Counted from the stretch's first letter, positions 9,112 through 17,324 are shown. The stretch is DNA of 64,000 nt from RPQJ01 sp963726665 (GCA_963726665.1 CAVSDW010000011.1:62001-126000); one strand, 5' to 3'. Numbers and translations are program-made. The notes: generated by a model not told the origin, from the sequence alone.

Positions 9112-10266
9112 TCAGCCTGCAGCCCGTGGCAGGGTGCCCTCGAGCTTGGCGATGATGCTGAGCATCACTTCGTCGGCGCCGCCGCCGATGGAGACCAGCC
9201 TCGAGTCTCGATATGAACGGGCCACCGGGTTTTCGGCGGTGTATCCCATGCCGCCCCAGTACTGCATGCATGAATCCGAGACTTCGCGGACCAGGCGACC
9301 GCACTTGAGCTTGGCCATCGAGGCCAGCTTGGTCACGTCCTTGCCACTCACGTATTGCTCGACGGCCGAGTAGGTGAGGGCGCGCAGGGCAGCCACCTCG
9401 GTGCGCAGTTCCGCGAGCCGGAAGTGGACCACCTGGTTGTCCAGGATGCTCTTGCCGAAGGCCTTGCGCTGGCGGGTGTAATCGATCGTGAGGTCGATCA
9501 TGCGGTCCATCCCGCGGAGCGAACTCGCCGCACCGAACAGTCGCTCCTCCTGGAACTGCAGCATCTGGAACGTGAATCCCATGCCTTCCTGGCCGATCAG
9601 GTTGCGGCGCGGTACGCGGACGTCGTCGAAGAAGAGCTGTGCGGTGTCGGAGCTGTGCATGCCGATCTTGTGGATCTTCTGGCGCGAAACGCCCTTGGCG
9701 TCCATCGGCACGATGATCAGGCTCTTGTTCTTGTGCGGCGAACCCTCGCTGGTGTTGGCGAGCAGGCAGCACCAGTCGGCCTGCAAGCCGTTCGTGATCC
9801 ACATCTTGGTGCCGCTTATCACGTAGTCGTCGCCGTCCTTGCGCGCGGTCGTCTTGACTGCGGCCACGTCGGATCCGCCGCCGGGCTCGCTTACGCCCAG
9901 GCAGCCGACGAGGTCGCCCGCAATGGACGGCGCGAGGTACTCGCGGCGTAACTCGTCCGATCCGAAGCGCGCCAGCGCCGGGGTGCACATATCCGTATGG
10001 ACGCCGATCGCCATCGGTACGCCGCCGCAGTCGGCCGCGCCGAGCGCCTCGGCCATCACCATGGAGTAGCTGAAATCCAGGCCGAGGCCGCCGTACTGCT
10101 CCGGGTACTTGACGCCGAGCAGGCCGAGGTCGCCCATCTTCTTGAACAGGGCGTGGGCCGGAAAACCTTCCGCACGCTCCCATTCCTCGACATGCGGGTT
10201 GATTTCATTGCAGACGAACTTCGTCACGGTATCGTCGAGCTGCTGGTGCTGGTCTGTGAACTGCAT
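9112..10266 (-). CDS. Acyl-CoA dehydrogenase, AtuD/isovaleryl-CoA dehydrogenase-like
   Basis: FAD enzyme of 384 aa introducing a 2,3-double bond into an acyl-CoA. Motifs: CLGVSEPGGGSDV, MWITNGLQADW, and the C-terminal QYWGGMGYTAENPVARSYRD. The usual late catalytic glutamate is replaced by glycine in SIGGGADEVML. A glutamate in FQEERLFGAAS could serve as base, the arrangement known in isovaleryl-CoA dehydrogenase. ATG 10266 has a GGAG box upstream. Position between carboxyltransferase and hydratase corresponds to atuD, a citronellyl-CoA dehydrogenase, rather than to liuA, which is first in liu operons. Confidence 0.88.
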   Translation of the reverse strand: MQFTDQHQQLDDTVTKFVCNEINPHVEEWERAEGFPAHALFKKMGDLGLLGVKYPEQYGGLGLDFSYSMVMAEALGAADCGGVPMAIGVHTDMCTPALARFGSDELRREYLAPSIAGDLVGCLGVSEPGGGSDVAAVKTTARKDGDDYVISGTKMWITNGLQADWCCLLANTSEGSPHKNKSLIIVPMDAKGVSRQKIHKIGMHSSDTAQLFFDDVRVPRRNLIGQEGMGFTFQMLQFQEERLFGAASSLRGMDRMIDLTIDYTRQRKAFGKSILDNQVVHFRLAELRTEVAALRALTYSAVEQYVSGKDVTKLASMAKLKCGRLVREVSDSCMQYWGGMGYTAENPVARSYRDSRLVSIGGGADEVMLSIIAKLEGTLPRAAG

Positions 10267-10318
10267 GCTGGGCTCCGGGCGGGTTCGAAATCGGGATCGG
10301 GATCGTGCAGTGACGTGG

Positions 10319-11938
10319 CTACATCCGCGCCACGCCGAAACTGTTCGGGTGCAGCTGGCGGACTTCGGCTTCGCTGGCAATGGCCAGGCCGAGCGCGAGC
10401 ACCCGTCGGGTGTCGCGCGGGTCGATGACGCCGTCGTCCCACAGGCGCGCCGTGCCGTAAAGCACGTCGCTCTCCGAGTCGAGGCGACGCTTGAGCTGGT
10501 CGCTCATGGCCTTGAGACCGGCCTCCGCCTGTTCGGTGACGGCCGTGCCGGACTTGGCGAGCTTGCTGCGGCTCACCATGTCCATGACCATCGCCGCCTG
10601 TGCGCCGCCCATGACGGCCGTGCGCGCGGTGGGCCAGGCAAAGATGAACCGCGGGTCGAAGCCGCGACCGCACATGCCGTAGTTTCCGGCGCCAAACGAG
10701 CCACCGAGCACGATCGTGAACTTCGGCACCCGCGCGTTCGCCACGGCCTGGATCATCTTGGAGCCGTGCTTGATGGCGCCCGCACGCTCGGCGGCCGTGC
10801 CGACCATGTAGCCGGTGGTGTTCTGCAGGAACACGAGCGGGGTCGCGGTCTGGTCGCAGAGCTGCATGAACTGCGCCGCCTTGACCGAGCCCGTGGGCTG
10901 GATCGGGCCGTTGTTCGCAACCACTCCCACGCGATGGCCGTCGATGCGTGCGTGCCCGCATACGGTGTCGGTCGAGTAGGGTGCCTTGAACTCGAGGAAC
11001 TCCGAGCCGTCCACGATGCGTGCGATCACCTCGCGCGCGTCGTAGGGTGTTCGCTCATCCACCGGGACGATGCCGAGGAGTTCCTCGGCGTCGTAGGCCG
11101 GCGGATCGGATGCGGCACGCGTCGGAACCTCGTCCCAGCGCAACGCCGCCACGACTTCGCGTGCGATCGCGATGGCGTGCGCATCGTTGTCTGCGAGGTA
11201 CTCGCCGAGGCCGGTGACCCTGGCGTGCAGTTCCGCCCCACCGAGCGCCTCGTCGGTCGCGTCCTCGCCGATCGCGGCTTTCACCAGCGGCGGTCCAGCC
11301 AGGTAGATGCTGGAGCGGTCCTTCACGAGGACGACGTAGTCCGAGAGGCCAGGAAGATAGGCGCCGCCAGCGGTCGACGACCCGTGCACGACCGCGATCT
11401 GCGGTATGCCGGCGGCCGAGAGACGGGCCTGGTTGGCGAAGCAGCGGCCGCCATCGACGAAGATCTCGGCCTGGTACATCAGGTTGGCGCCGCCCGACTC
11501 GACGAGCGCAATGAGCGGCAGCTTGTTCTCGCGTGCGATGGCCTGGGCGCGCAGGTTCTTCTTGAGACCCATCGGGGCGATGGTGCCGCCCTTGACCGCG
11601 CTGTCGTTCGCGGAGACCACGACGCGCCGGCCCGCCACCACGCCGATGCCGACGATGGAGCCTCCGCCCTGGACGCTCTTCTTGCCGTCGTCGTCGTGCA
11701 TGCCGAGACCGGCGAGCGGGCTCAGCTCGAGGAAGTCGCTGCCCCGGTCGAGCAGGCGCGCGACGCGCTCGCGCGGCAGGAGCTGGCCTCGCTCCTCGAA
11801 CCGTGCCCGCTTCGACTCAGACTCGGCCACCACGCGCGCCTCCAGGGCCCGGATCTCGGCGAGTCGTGCGCTCATCCGCTCCGCGTTGCCGCGGAAGGCG
11901 GTACTCCTGGGATCGAGCTGCGAAGTGAGGCGGGGCAT
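10319..11938 (-). CDS. Acyl-CoA carboxylase carboxyltransferase beta subunit (geranyl-CoA carboxylase-like)
   Basis: 539 aa. Two crotonase-like halves carry GGTIAPMGLKKNLRAQ, ESGGANLMYQAEIF, VHGSSTAGGAYLPGLSDYVV, LAGPPLVKAAIGE and LGGSFGAGNYGMCGRGFDPR. It transfers CO2 from biotin to an alpha,beta-unsaturated CoA ester. As I recall them, methylcrotonyl-CoA carboxylases have an 'HFGRIFxNQA' segment here; this protein has GGRCFANQARLSAAGIPQ, closer to geranyl-CoA carboxylase. Start ATG 11938 overlaps the SDR stop TAA by one base. The long upstream extension of the open frame is an artefact. Confidence 0.9.
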   Translation of the reverse strand: MPRLTSQLDPRSTAFRGNAERMSARLAEIRALEARVVAESESKRARFEERGQLLPRERVARLLDRGSDFLELSPLAGLGMHDDDGKKSVQGGGSIVGIGVVAGRRVVVSANDSAVKGGTIAPMGLKKNLRAQAIARENKLPLIALVESGGANLMYQAEIFVDGGRCFANQARLSAAGIPQIAVVHGSSTAGGAYLPGLSDYVVLVKDRSSIYLAGPPLVKAAIGEDATDEALGGAELHARVTGLGEYLADNDAHAIAIAREVVAALRWDEVPTRAASDPPAYDAEELLGIVPVDERTPYDAREVIARIVDGSEFLEFKAPYSTDTVCGHARIDGHRVGVVANNGPIQPTGSVKAAQFMQLCDQTATPLVFLQNTTGYMVGTAAERAGAIKHGSKMIQAVANARVPKFTIVLGGSFGAGNYGMCGRGFDPRFIFAWPTARTAVMGGAQAAMVMDMVSRSKLAKSGTAVTEQAEAGLKAMSDQLKRRLDSESDVLYGTARLWDDGVIDPRDTRRVLALGLAIASEAEVRQLHPNSFGVARM

Positions 11939-12831
11939 TACTTCAGTGCCTCCGGCGTCACGGCGCGGTGGAAGCCATTGAAAGGCACCGATCGGTCGTG
12001 GTCGATGCTCGGAAACACCGCGCTGCCAAGCGATGCGCCGCCGTCGATCTGCAGGGTGACACCGGTGATGAACGCCGCGGCCGGCGACAGCAGGAACACG
12101 ATGGCGGCGCTTACCTCGGCCTCGGTCGCGAGTCGCCGCAATGGCACGTGCGCCTTGAGCTTCGGGATCAGCGCACGGACAGCGCCCTGGTAGGTGTCCA
12201 ACCCCGATGACGCGATCCAGCCGGGCGCGACCGCGTTCACGCGCACGCCGGCGTGGGCCCATTCGAAGGCGGCGCTCATGGTGAGATTGCTCATGCCGGC
12301 GCGTGCTGCGCCCGAATGCCCCATGCCCGGCATGCCGTTGCGAAAATCCGCCGTCATGTTGACGATGGCGCCGCCTTGCTTCTGCATGGACTGCGTGAAC
12401 GCCTCGCGCATCATCAGGAAGCCGCCGGTGAGGTTGTTCGCGACCACGGCGTCGAACCCGCGCTTGCTGATCGCCGCCAGTGGCGCAGGGAACTGACCGC
12501 CGGCGTTGTTCACCAGCGCGTCGATACGGCCGTGCCTGCGGACGACCTCGGCCGTTGCGGCCTTCACCGCATCTTCGTCGCGAATGTCGAACGGGAGCGT
12601 GTCGCAGCGTCCTCCGTCCTCGCTGATCTCGGCCGCAACCGCATCGAGCTTGCCTGCCGTGCGTCCGCTCAGGATCACCGTGGCGCCGAGCGAAGCGAGT
12701 TCATGGGCCACGCAGCGCCCGATGCCGCTGCCGCCACCGGTCACCCAGGCGACGCGACCGACGAACAGGTCCGCCCGGAACGCACTGTGGTAGCGGTGGT
12801 CCGGTTCCGGCGCCGTCGAGTCGTGGGACAT
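11938..12831 (-). CDS. Short-chain dehydrogenase/reductase, first gene of the carboxylase operon (AtuB-like)
   Basis: 297-aa NAD(P)-dependent oxidoreductase with Rossmann motif TGGGSGIGR near residue 30 and NNAG near 110. At the active site, where SDRs usually show YxxxK, it has HSGAARAGMSNLTMSAAFEW, so the tyrosine and lysine are not obvious. This missing pair recalls enoyl-reductase-like SDRs. A GTG at 12876 is possible, but the predicted promoter's -10 box (12866-12871) would put that codon upstream of the transcript, so ATG 12831 is chosen. It is the promoter-proximal gene and couples to the carboxyltransferase through a TAATG overlap. Confidence 0.83.
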   Translation of the reverse strand: MSHDSTAPEPDHRYHSAFRADLFVGRVAWVTGGGSGIGRCVAHELASLGATVILSGRTAGKLDAVAAEISEDGGRCDTLPFDIRDEDAVKAATAEVVRRHGRIDALVNNAGGQFPAPLAAISKRGFDAVVANNLTGGFLMMREAFTQSMQKQGGAIVNMTADFRNGMPGMGHSGAARAGMSNLTMSAAFEWAHAGVRVNAVAPGWIASSGLDTYQGAVRALIPKLKAHVPLRRLATEAEVSAAIVFLLSPAAAFITGVTLQIDGGASLGSAVFPSIDHDRSVPFNGFHRAVTPEALK

Positions 12832-12865
12832 GCGTTTTTTCCCGTCCGGACTGCCAAGGGAGCGC

Positions 12866-12896
12866 GTATTAGGCACTCGCCTTACGTTAACGTCAA
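12866..12896 (-). promoter_or_regulatory. MerR/LiuR-type promoter with palindromic operator
   Basis: Read on the minus strand, TTGACG (12896-12891) and TAATAC (12871-12866) are separated by 19 bp, the long spacer typical of MerR-family promoters. Overlapping the -35 element is the near-palindrome TTGACGTTAACGTAA (12896-12882), whose core ACGTTAACGT is perfect and which resembles the LiuR operator as I remember it. A MerR regulator is encoded 400 bp away. The site drives the operon 12831 to 5491 and could also influence the divergent SCP2-merR pair. Confidence 0.65.
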
Positions 12897-12988
12897 CCAG
12901 GTCTCTTATCAGACAGAGGGGTTCTCAATCGGGGAGTGCGTGGTGCTAATATGCGGCCTGGCCAACCCCTAACCGAAGGAATTACTCC

Positions 12989-13285
12989 ATGGATTTCCAG
13001 CAGTGCACCGAGACGATCCGCGGCAAGGTCGGCGAACAGAGCGGCCTCGACGCCGTGCTCAAGTTCGACTGCGGCTCCGAGGGCGTGATCGTGATCGACG
13101 GCAAGTCGACGCCGAACACCGTGAGCAACGAAAACCGCGACGCCGACTGCACGATATCGATCACGCACGAGAACCTCGAGGCGCTGCTGGGCGGGCAGCT
13201 CGACCCGATCACGGGCTTCATGACCGGAAAGTTCACGGTCGCGGGCGACATGAGCATCGCCATGAAGCTGCAGCGGGTCGTCTGA
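12989..13285 (+). CDS. SCP2 sterol-binding domain protein
   Basis: 98-aa stand-alone SCP2 domain (intracellular lipid or fatty-acyl-CoA carrier). It shows the usual single-domain pattern: DGKSTPNTVSNENRDADCTI, then LGGQLDPITGFMTGKFTVAGDMSIAMKLQ. AAGGA lies upstream of ATG 12989. It is divergent from the carboxylase operon and nine bases ahead of the merR gene. Binding of a hydrophobic pathway intermediate is an inference. Confidence 0.88.
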   Translation: MDFQQCTETIRGKVGEQSGLDAVLKFDCGSEGVIVIDGKSTPNTVSNENRDADCTISITHENLEALLGGQLDPITGFMTGKFTVAGDMSIAMKLQRVV

Positions 13286-13293
13286 AGGTGGCA

Positions 13294-13791
13294 ATGGATC
13301 GCGCGACGTCGCCGGGCTCCGCCCGGAACTCGCGCCGGGGCACGCGTGGCCCGACCCGGGCCGCGACTCGCACCGCGCGGGAGGCTCTCGCCGCGCACCA
13401 CGACGAGGCCACATCCGAGCTCTTCGGGATCAAGCAGCTCTGCGAAGACTTCGGGATCTCGGCCCGCGCGATCCGCTTCTACGAGGACAAGGGGCTCCTG
13501 AGCCCCCGGCGCATCAACGGCGCGCGCGTCTACACGCGCCGGGACCGTGCGCGCCTCGCCCTGATCCTCCGGTCCAAGGCAATCGGCGTGTCGCTCGCCG
13601 AAATGAAGCATTACCTGGACCTCTACGGCGCCCATGGCGAGGGGCGGGTGCAGCAGTTGAAGTACGTCCTGCAGCGCACGGACGACGCCATCGGGGAGCT
13701 CGAGCAGCGTTCGGCCCAGATCGAGACCACGCTGGCCGAGCTCCGGCTCATCAACGACACGGTCCGGGCGCATCTCGCCGGCAAGGCCTGA
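13294..13791 (+). CDS. MerR-family transcriptional regulator (LiuR-like)
   Basis: 165 aa. A disordered Arg-rich N-terminus of about 40 residues precedes the winged helix FGIKQLCEDFGISARAIRFY, then EDKGLLSPRRINGARVYTRR. The C-terminus is the coiled-coil dimerisation helix (LQRTDDAIGELEQRSAQIET). There are no cysteines for metal sensing, consistent with an acyl-CoA-responding LiuR type. ATG 13294 follows GAAGG; GTG 13288 is possible. The operator at 12882-12896 is its likely target. Confidence 0.87.
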   Translation: MDRATSPGSARNSRRGTRGPTRAATRTAREALAAHHDEATSELFGIKQLCEDFGISARAIRFYEDKGLLSPRRINGARVYTRRDRARLALILRSKAIGVSLAEMKHYLDLYGAHGEGRVQQLKYVLQRTDDAIGELEQRSAQIETTLAELRLINDTVRAHLAGKA

Positions 13792-13857
13792 CGGCACCCC
13801 CGGGAGCGTAGTATCGTTGGGACCGGGCCGGAACCAACGGCCGCCGGGGATGGACTC

Positions 13858-14217
13858 ATGACGGTGCCTGGAAAGCAGGGCGCGGGCGGGGACGATACCT
13901 GGCCGGCCATGGAATCACTTGAAGATGCGCTCGAGCCGGACCTCATCAGTCCGGCGAAGTTGCTGCGTTATCTCGACGAGAGCGAGGCCGAGGATTCGCC
14001 CGCTGAAGACGGGGCGCTGCCGGGCATCACGAGCATGCCCGAAGGCATGCGGGTGGACGAGCGACGCGTCGGCCGGGCGGTCGCGCAGTGGATCCTTCAC
14101 GTGCGCTGCGACTGCGGGCGACGATGGTTCGAGGCCGGGCCCGTGGACACCGCGACCTGCCCGCGCTGCGGGATCCTGGTGTACGTGGACATCGATGCCC
14201 GGAGTCGTCGCCCGTAG
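13858..14217 (+). CDS. Hypothetical protein with C-terminal zinc ribbon
   Basis: 119 aa. The first two thirds are acidic and low in recognisable motifs. The C-terminus has RCDCGRRWFEAG followed by ATCPRCGILVYVD, a CxC...CxxC zinc-ribbon pattern. No family name recognised. It lies just upstream of the GreA/B-like gene in the same orientation, so a role near transcription is conceivable but unsupported. Confidence 0.65.
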   Translation: MTVPGKQGAGGDDTWPAMESLEDALEPDLISPAKLLRYLDESEAEDSPAEDGALPGITSMPEGMRVDERRVGRAVAQWILHVRCDCGRRWFEAGPVDTATCPRCGILVYVDIDARSRRP

Positions 14218-14293
14218 GCATCGCGAGTCGCGGCAGCAGGTCGCGTCGGCGTCCCCTGATCCAGTTCTTCTGTCGGCCAGTGGGAGCCCGTAA

Positions 14294-14758
14294 GTGAGCA
14301 GGGCGTTCGTCAAGGACCAGGACGACTCGGCGGGTGCCGACCTGCCTGAACTCGCCGTGAGCCCTCATCGCAACCTCGTGACGCCCACCGGACTCGCACT
14401 GCTCGAGGGAACGCTCCGGCGACTCGAGGGGGAACTGCTCGCCGCACGAACGACCGATGACAAGACCCTGGTGGCCCGCGTCGAACGGGACCTGCGCTAT
14501 TTTCATCAACGCCGGGCGACGGCGGAGGTGATTCCCCCGGCCGGGGCAACGAGCAAGGTCCGGTTCGGGAGCCGAGTACGGCTCGAGACCGATGCCGGTG
14601 AGCGGATCGAGTTCCGGATCGTGGGCGAGGACGAGTCCGACCCTTCCGGCGGCCTCATTTCCTACGTGTCGCCGCTGGCGGAGTTGCTCATGGGCGGGGC
14701 GGTCGGCGATCGCCTGCCATTTCGGGGCGCCGAGGCCGAGATCGTCGGCCTGGAATAG
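14294..14758 (+). CDS. GreA/GreB-family transcription elongation factor-like protein
   Basis: 154 aa, GTG start with GGGAG upstream. The opening MSRAFVKDQDD matches GreB-type N-termini. A charged helical part is followed by the C-terminal FKBP-like domain: GSRVRLETDAGERIEFRIVG, then YVSPLAELLMGGAVGDRL and a final IVGLE. The coiled-coil arm (residues 35-70, TLRRLEGELLAART...ERDLRYFHQRR) is shorter than in classical GreB, so cleavage-stimulating activity is uncertain. Confidence 0.78.
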   Translation: MSRAFVKDQDDSAGADLPELAVSPHRNLVTPTGLALLEGTLRRLEGELLAARTTDDKTLVARVERDLRYFHQRRATAEVIPPAGATSKVRFGSRVRLETDAGERIEFRIVGEDESDPSGGLISYVSPLAELLMGGAVGDRLPFRGAEAEIVGLE

Positions 14759-14822
14759 GGTGGCGAAGCCCCTCGGTTCTTACGTATCGCCAATGGTGCA
14801 GCGCGTCAATAAGCTGCAACCA

Positions 14823-14862
14823 TTCTCCCCCTGATTGGCCCTCCTCGGAGGGCCTCTTTTTT
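14823..14862 (+). terminator. Intrinsic terminator preceded by a repeated C-rich motif
   Basis: Stem GGCCCTCC/GGAGGGCC (14837-14854) with a two-base TC between the arms is followed by TCTTTTTT. Immediately upstream is TTCTCCCCCTGATT, present identically ahead of a second terminator at 30146-30187. It ends the GreA/B-like transcript, or it may be the 3' end of a small RNA (see findings). Confidence 0.8.
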
Positions 14863-14889
14863 GGCGACCCACCCGGCCGACCCGCCTTT

Positions 14890-15258
14890 TCAGACGATTG
14901 CGTCGGTCGCGCGGCGGCCCTGCCGGCCCTGCCGTCTCTCGACGTTATCCACCCTGGGCTTGTGCCAGTTCATGAGTCCGCGGCGGTCATCCACCGACCG
15001 GCGATCCGCGAAATGCGAGTACCTGCAGGTGCACACCGGGGCCTGGCAGTCGGGCAAGGGAAGCCTGGGCACTTTGGCGGATAGAAACCGTATCCCCGCA
15101 AACTGCTTGGCCCCCTCGCAGGACTGCTGACCGGGCTTGATGCTCACGGCATGGTAGGGCTCTGAGACCGGTTTTCTTGCAGCAGGTAGAACCCGCACCG
15201 GGGCCGGCTCGTCTCGGCCAAGCTTCCCTGACAGCCATGCCTTGAATTCGAACGGCAT
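14890..15258 (-). CDS. Conserved hypothetical Cys-containing protein
   Basis: 122 aa. The central part, YHAVSIKPGQQSCEGAKQF, then RFLSAKVPRLPLPDC, CTCRYSHFADRRS and DDRR, matches a widespread small proteobacterial hypothetical family with four spaced cysteines. This suggests a metal or redox site. ATG 15258 chosen. Function unknown. The 3' end lies close to the terminator of the convergent GreA/B-like gene. Confidence 0.7.
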   Translation of the reverse strand: MPFEFKAWLSGKLGRDEPAPVRVLPAARKPVSEPYHAVSIKPGQQSCEGAKQFAGIRFLSAKVPRLPLPDCQAPVCTCRYSHFADRRSVDDRRGLMNWHKPRVDNVERRQGRQGRRATDAIV

Positions 15259-15385
15259 ACCAAAGACCTGCTTTTCGCCCTTCCCTCAGGCTTACATTCT
15301 AGGCGAACCTGCATCGTTTTGGGCGCGCGCAGAATCAGGCTCGCGCGAACGCGAGCCGAAGTGCGGGCCAGCGGTGGCCGTGGCC

Positions 15386-15817
15386 TTACTCGGGCACCAG
15401 GTCGCCTGAACCGCCGAACTCTTTCGGGAAATCCTTGAATTTCGGCAGGCCGTCGCGAGCCGCCATGACCTTCTCGCCGTAATGCACGTGAATGGTCGGC
15501 GAATACTTGAACCCCGATATCGATCCCGCCGGCACGTCGGTCATCCCGATGCCCGGGTGCCCGACCAGGACCGGCGCGCCACAGCTCTTGCAGAACTGGC
15601 GGTGACTCGCTTCCGTCCGCTTGTAGAGGCCGAGGTTGTCGGCGCCTTTCACGATCTTCACGTTCGGGGTCGGCCACAGGGTGGCCGCGTGTATCGGCGC
15701 GCCGAGCCAGCTGCGGCACGAGTCACAGTGACAATAAGCCTGGATTGGCGGTTCGCCGCTGAGTTCGAGCTGGACCGCGCCACAGGCGCAGCCAGACGTG
15801 TAGTGTCCGTTTCCCAT
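15386..15817 (-). CDS. GFA-family (glutathione-dependent formaldehyde-activating-like) zinc protein
   Basis: 143 aa with the GFA/CENP-V zinc pattern: GCACGAVQLEL (CxC), YCHCDSCRSW (CxCxxC) and FCKSCGAPV (CxxC). Most family members are of unknown substrate; S-hydroxymethylglutathione formation is known for a few. The gene stands alone between divergent and convergent neighbours. Confidence 0.87.
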   Translation of the reverse strand: MGNGHYTSGCACGAVQLELSGEPPIQAYCHCDSCRSWLGAPIHAATLWPTPNVKIVKGADNLGLYKRTEASHRQFCKSCGAPVLVGHPGIGMTDVPAGSISGFKYSPTIHVHYGEKVMAARDGLPKFKDFPKEFGGSGDLVPE

Positions 15818-16044
15818 TTGCAGTCCTCCCCTTGGCCTAAGGCGCCGATTCTGGCCCCACGTGCGAGAAAGTCAAATGAGGCCGGCGCACCAACAGGCGA
15901 ACGAAACTGTGAAGCACGACACGCGCCCGCGGGCGGCGGCTGGTTCAATAGCCCGGAGCGCTGGGGGCCCGCCGGAGTCCACAGCGAAATGGCCCCTGCG
16001 GTTGAACCGAAGCCCCGAGGCCGTCATTCAGGAGGAGTCGTCCT

Positions 16045-16515
16045 ATGGCCAAGTCAGAACTGTTCGCGAGCGCGGCGGAAGCACACGAGCGAGACCCCCG
16101 GTCCTATCCGTACGGATACCTGACCGGTGGCAGCGACGAGCTCAAGTCCGTCCGGGTCTTCGTGTGGTTCCGGACGATGGACGAACTCATCGACAGCCTG
16201 CTCGACGTCGAGCCACGCATGTACGGCGTCGAGCCCAAGCGCGGCCTCGAGGCATACCAGGAGCGCGTGCGCCCGATTCTCGATCGCCTCAGGCTGCACG
16301 GATTCGACGAATCGATCCGGGCCGAGTTGGCCCCGGAGGCCGACGGGAAGTTCGTCGTCGACTGGTGGGGCACCTACGCGGAGCTGCGCGAAGGTCGTGG
16401 CGCCTTCGGCGGCCAGCTGATCGAGGATTTCCTCGGTCCCGAGCGCCGCAGACAATTGCTGCCCAGCGGCGAGGATACCGCGTTCATCGATTTCCTGAGG
16501 CCGTCGGCCGCGTAG
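16045..16515 (+). CDS. Hypothetical protein
   Basis: 156 aa, ATG 16045 with an excellent AGGAGGAG box upstream. Soluble, rich in charged residues, with VRVFVWFRTMDELIDSLLDV and FVVDWWGTYAELREG as the most distinctive segments. No signal peptide or membrane span. Family not recognised. Confidence 0.65.
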   Translation: MAKSELFASAAEAHERDPRSYPYGYLTGGSDELKSVRVFVWFRTMDELIDSLLDVEPRMYGVEPKRGLEAYQERVRPILDRLRLHGFDESIRAELAPEADGKFVVDWWGTYAELREGRGAFGGQLIEDFLGPERRRQLLPSGEDTAFIDFLRPSAA

Positions 16516-16661
16516 CTTACGCCGCTCGAAGCCAAGATCCACCCGCCACAAGTACGGGTACGAGACCTCCGGTCGTGGTTCGATAATCGTCTCGAAGGGC
16601 GACGCGCCGGCCGAGCCCGGCGGCCGCAGATACCCGTCTGCGGGTCCCTCGAGGAGCGACC

Positions 16662-17315
16662 ATGACCGAATCGGCACGCCTGGCCCTCGTTGGCCTGCGC
16701 GACTTCACGACGCTGCAGTGGTACGTCGTGCCGCTCATCGTCCTGCTCTTCTACGTCTACATGGTGGAAATCCGCGACGCGCGCGCGTCCGGCAACTGGG
16801 ACGCCGTCATCGCCGGTGCCGCCGTATTCGGTGCCGACTTCGTGAACGAGTCGATCAACGGCTGGATCTTTTCGATCTCCGGCTACAGCGCACTGTGGCT
16901 CGCCCCGGGCCCGACGGCCCTGCGCACCCTGGTCGGGTGGAACGTGGAAATCATGTTCATGTTCGCCATCGTCGGCATCCTCTACTACAAGTCGATCGAC
17001 GCCGATCCGAAGGCGACGGTACTCGGCCTGCCGAACCGCTGGTTCTGGGCGCTCTTCTATTCGGCGATCTCGGTGCTCGTGGAACTGGCCCTGAACAGGG
17101 GCGGGCTGCTGGTGTGGGACTATCGCTGGTGGAACCACGGCGTTGTCGAGGTGTTGCCGATCTTCGTGTTCGGGTATCTATGGTTCTATCTGGCCGCGAA
17201 GTACGCCATCGAGCGGGCGACGCTCAGGGGCAAGATCATGGTTCCGGTCGCGTTGTTCGGCGTGGCCGCAGCCCTGAACGTGGTCGGCCTGGGCGTGTTC
17301 GACTGGACGTACTGA
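16662..17315 (+). CDS. Polytopic membrane protein of unknown function
   Basis: 217 aa with about six hydrophobic segments (around residues 22-38, 52-65, 80-110, 125-145, 160-178, 192-212). Tryptophan- and tyrosine-rich loops include NESINGWIFSISGYSALW and VWDYRWWNHGVVE. GAGGAGC precedes ATG 16662. Family not recognised. Confidence 0.7.
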   Translation: MTESARLALVGLRDFTTLQWYVVPLIVLLFYVYMVEIRDARASGNWDAVIAGAAVFGADFVNESINGWIFSISGYSALWLAPGPTALRTLVGWNVEIMFMFAIVGILYYKSIDADPKATVLGLPNRWFWALFYSAISVLVELALNRGGLLVWDYRWWNHGVVEVLPIFVFGYLWFYLAAKYAIERATLRGKIMVPVALFGVAAALNVVGLGVFDWTY

Positions 17316-17324
17316 TACGGGCGT

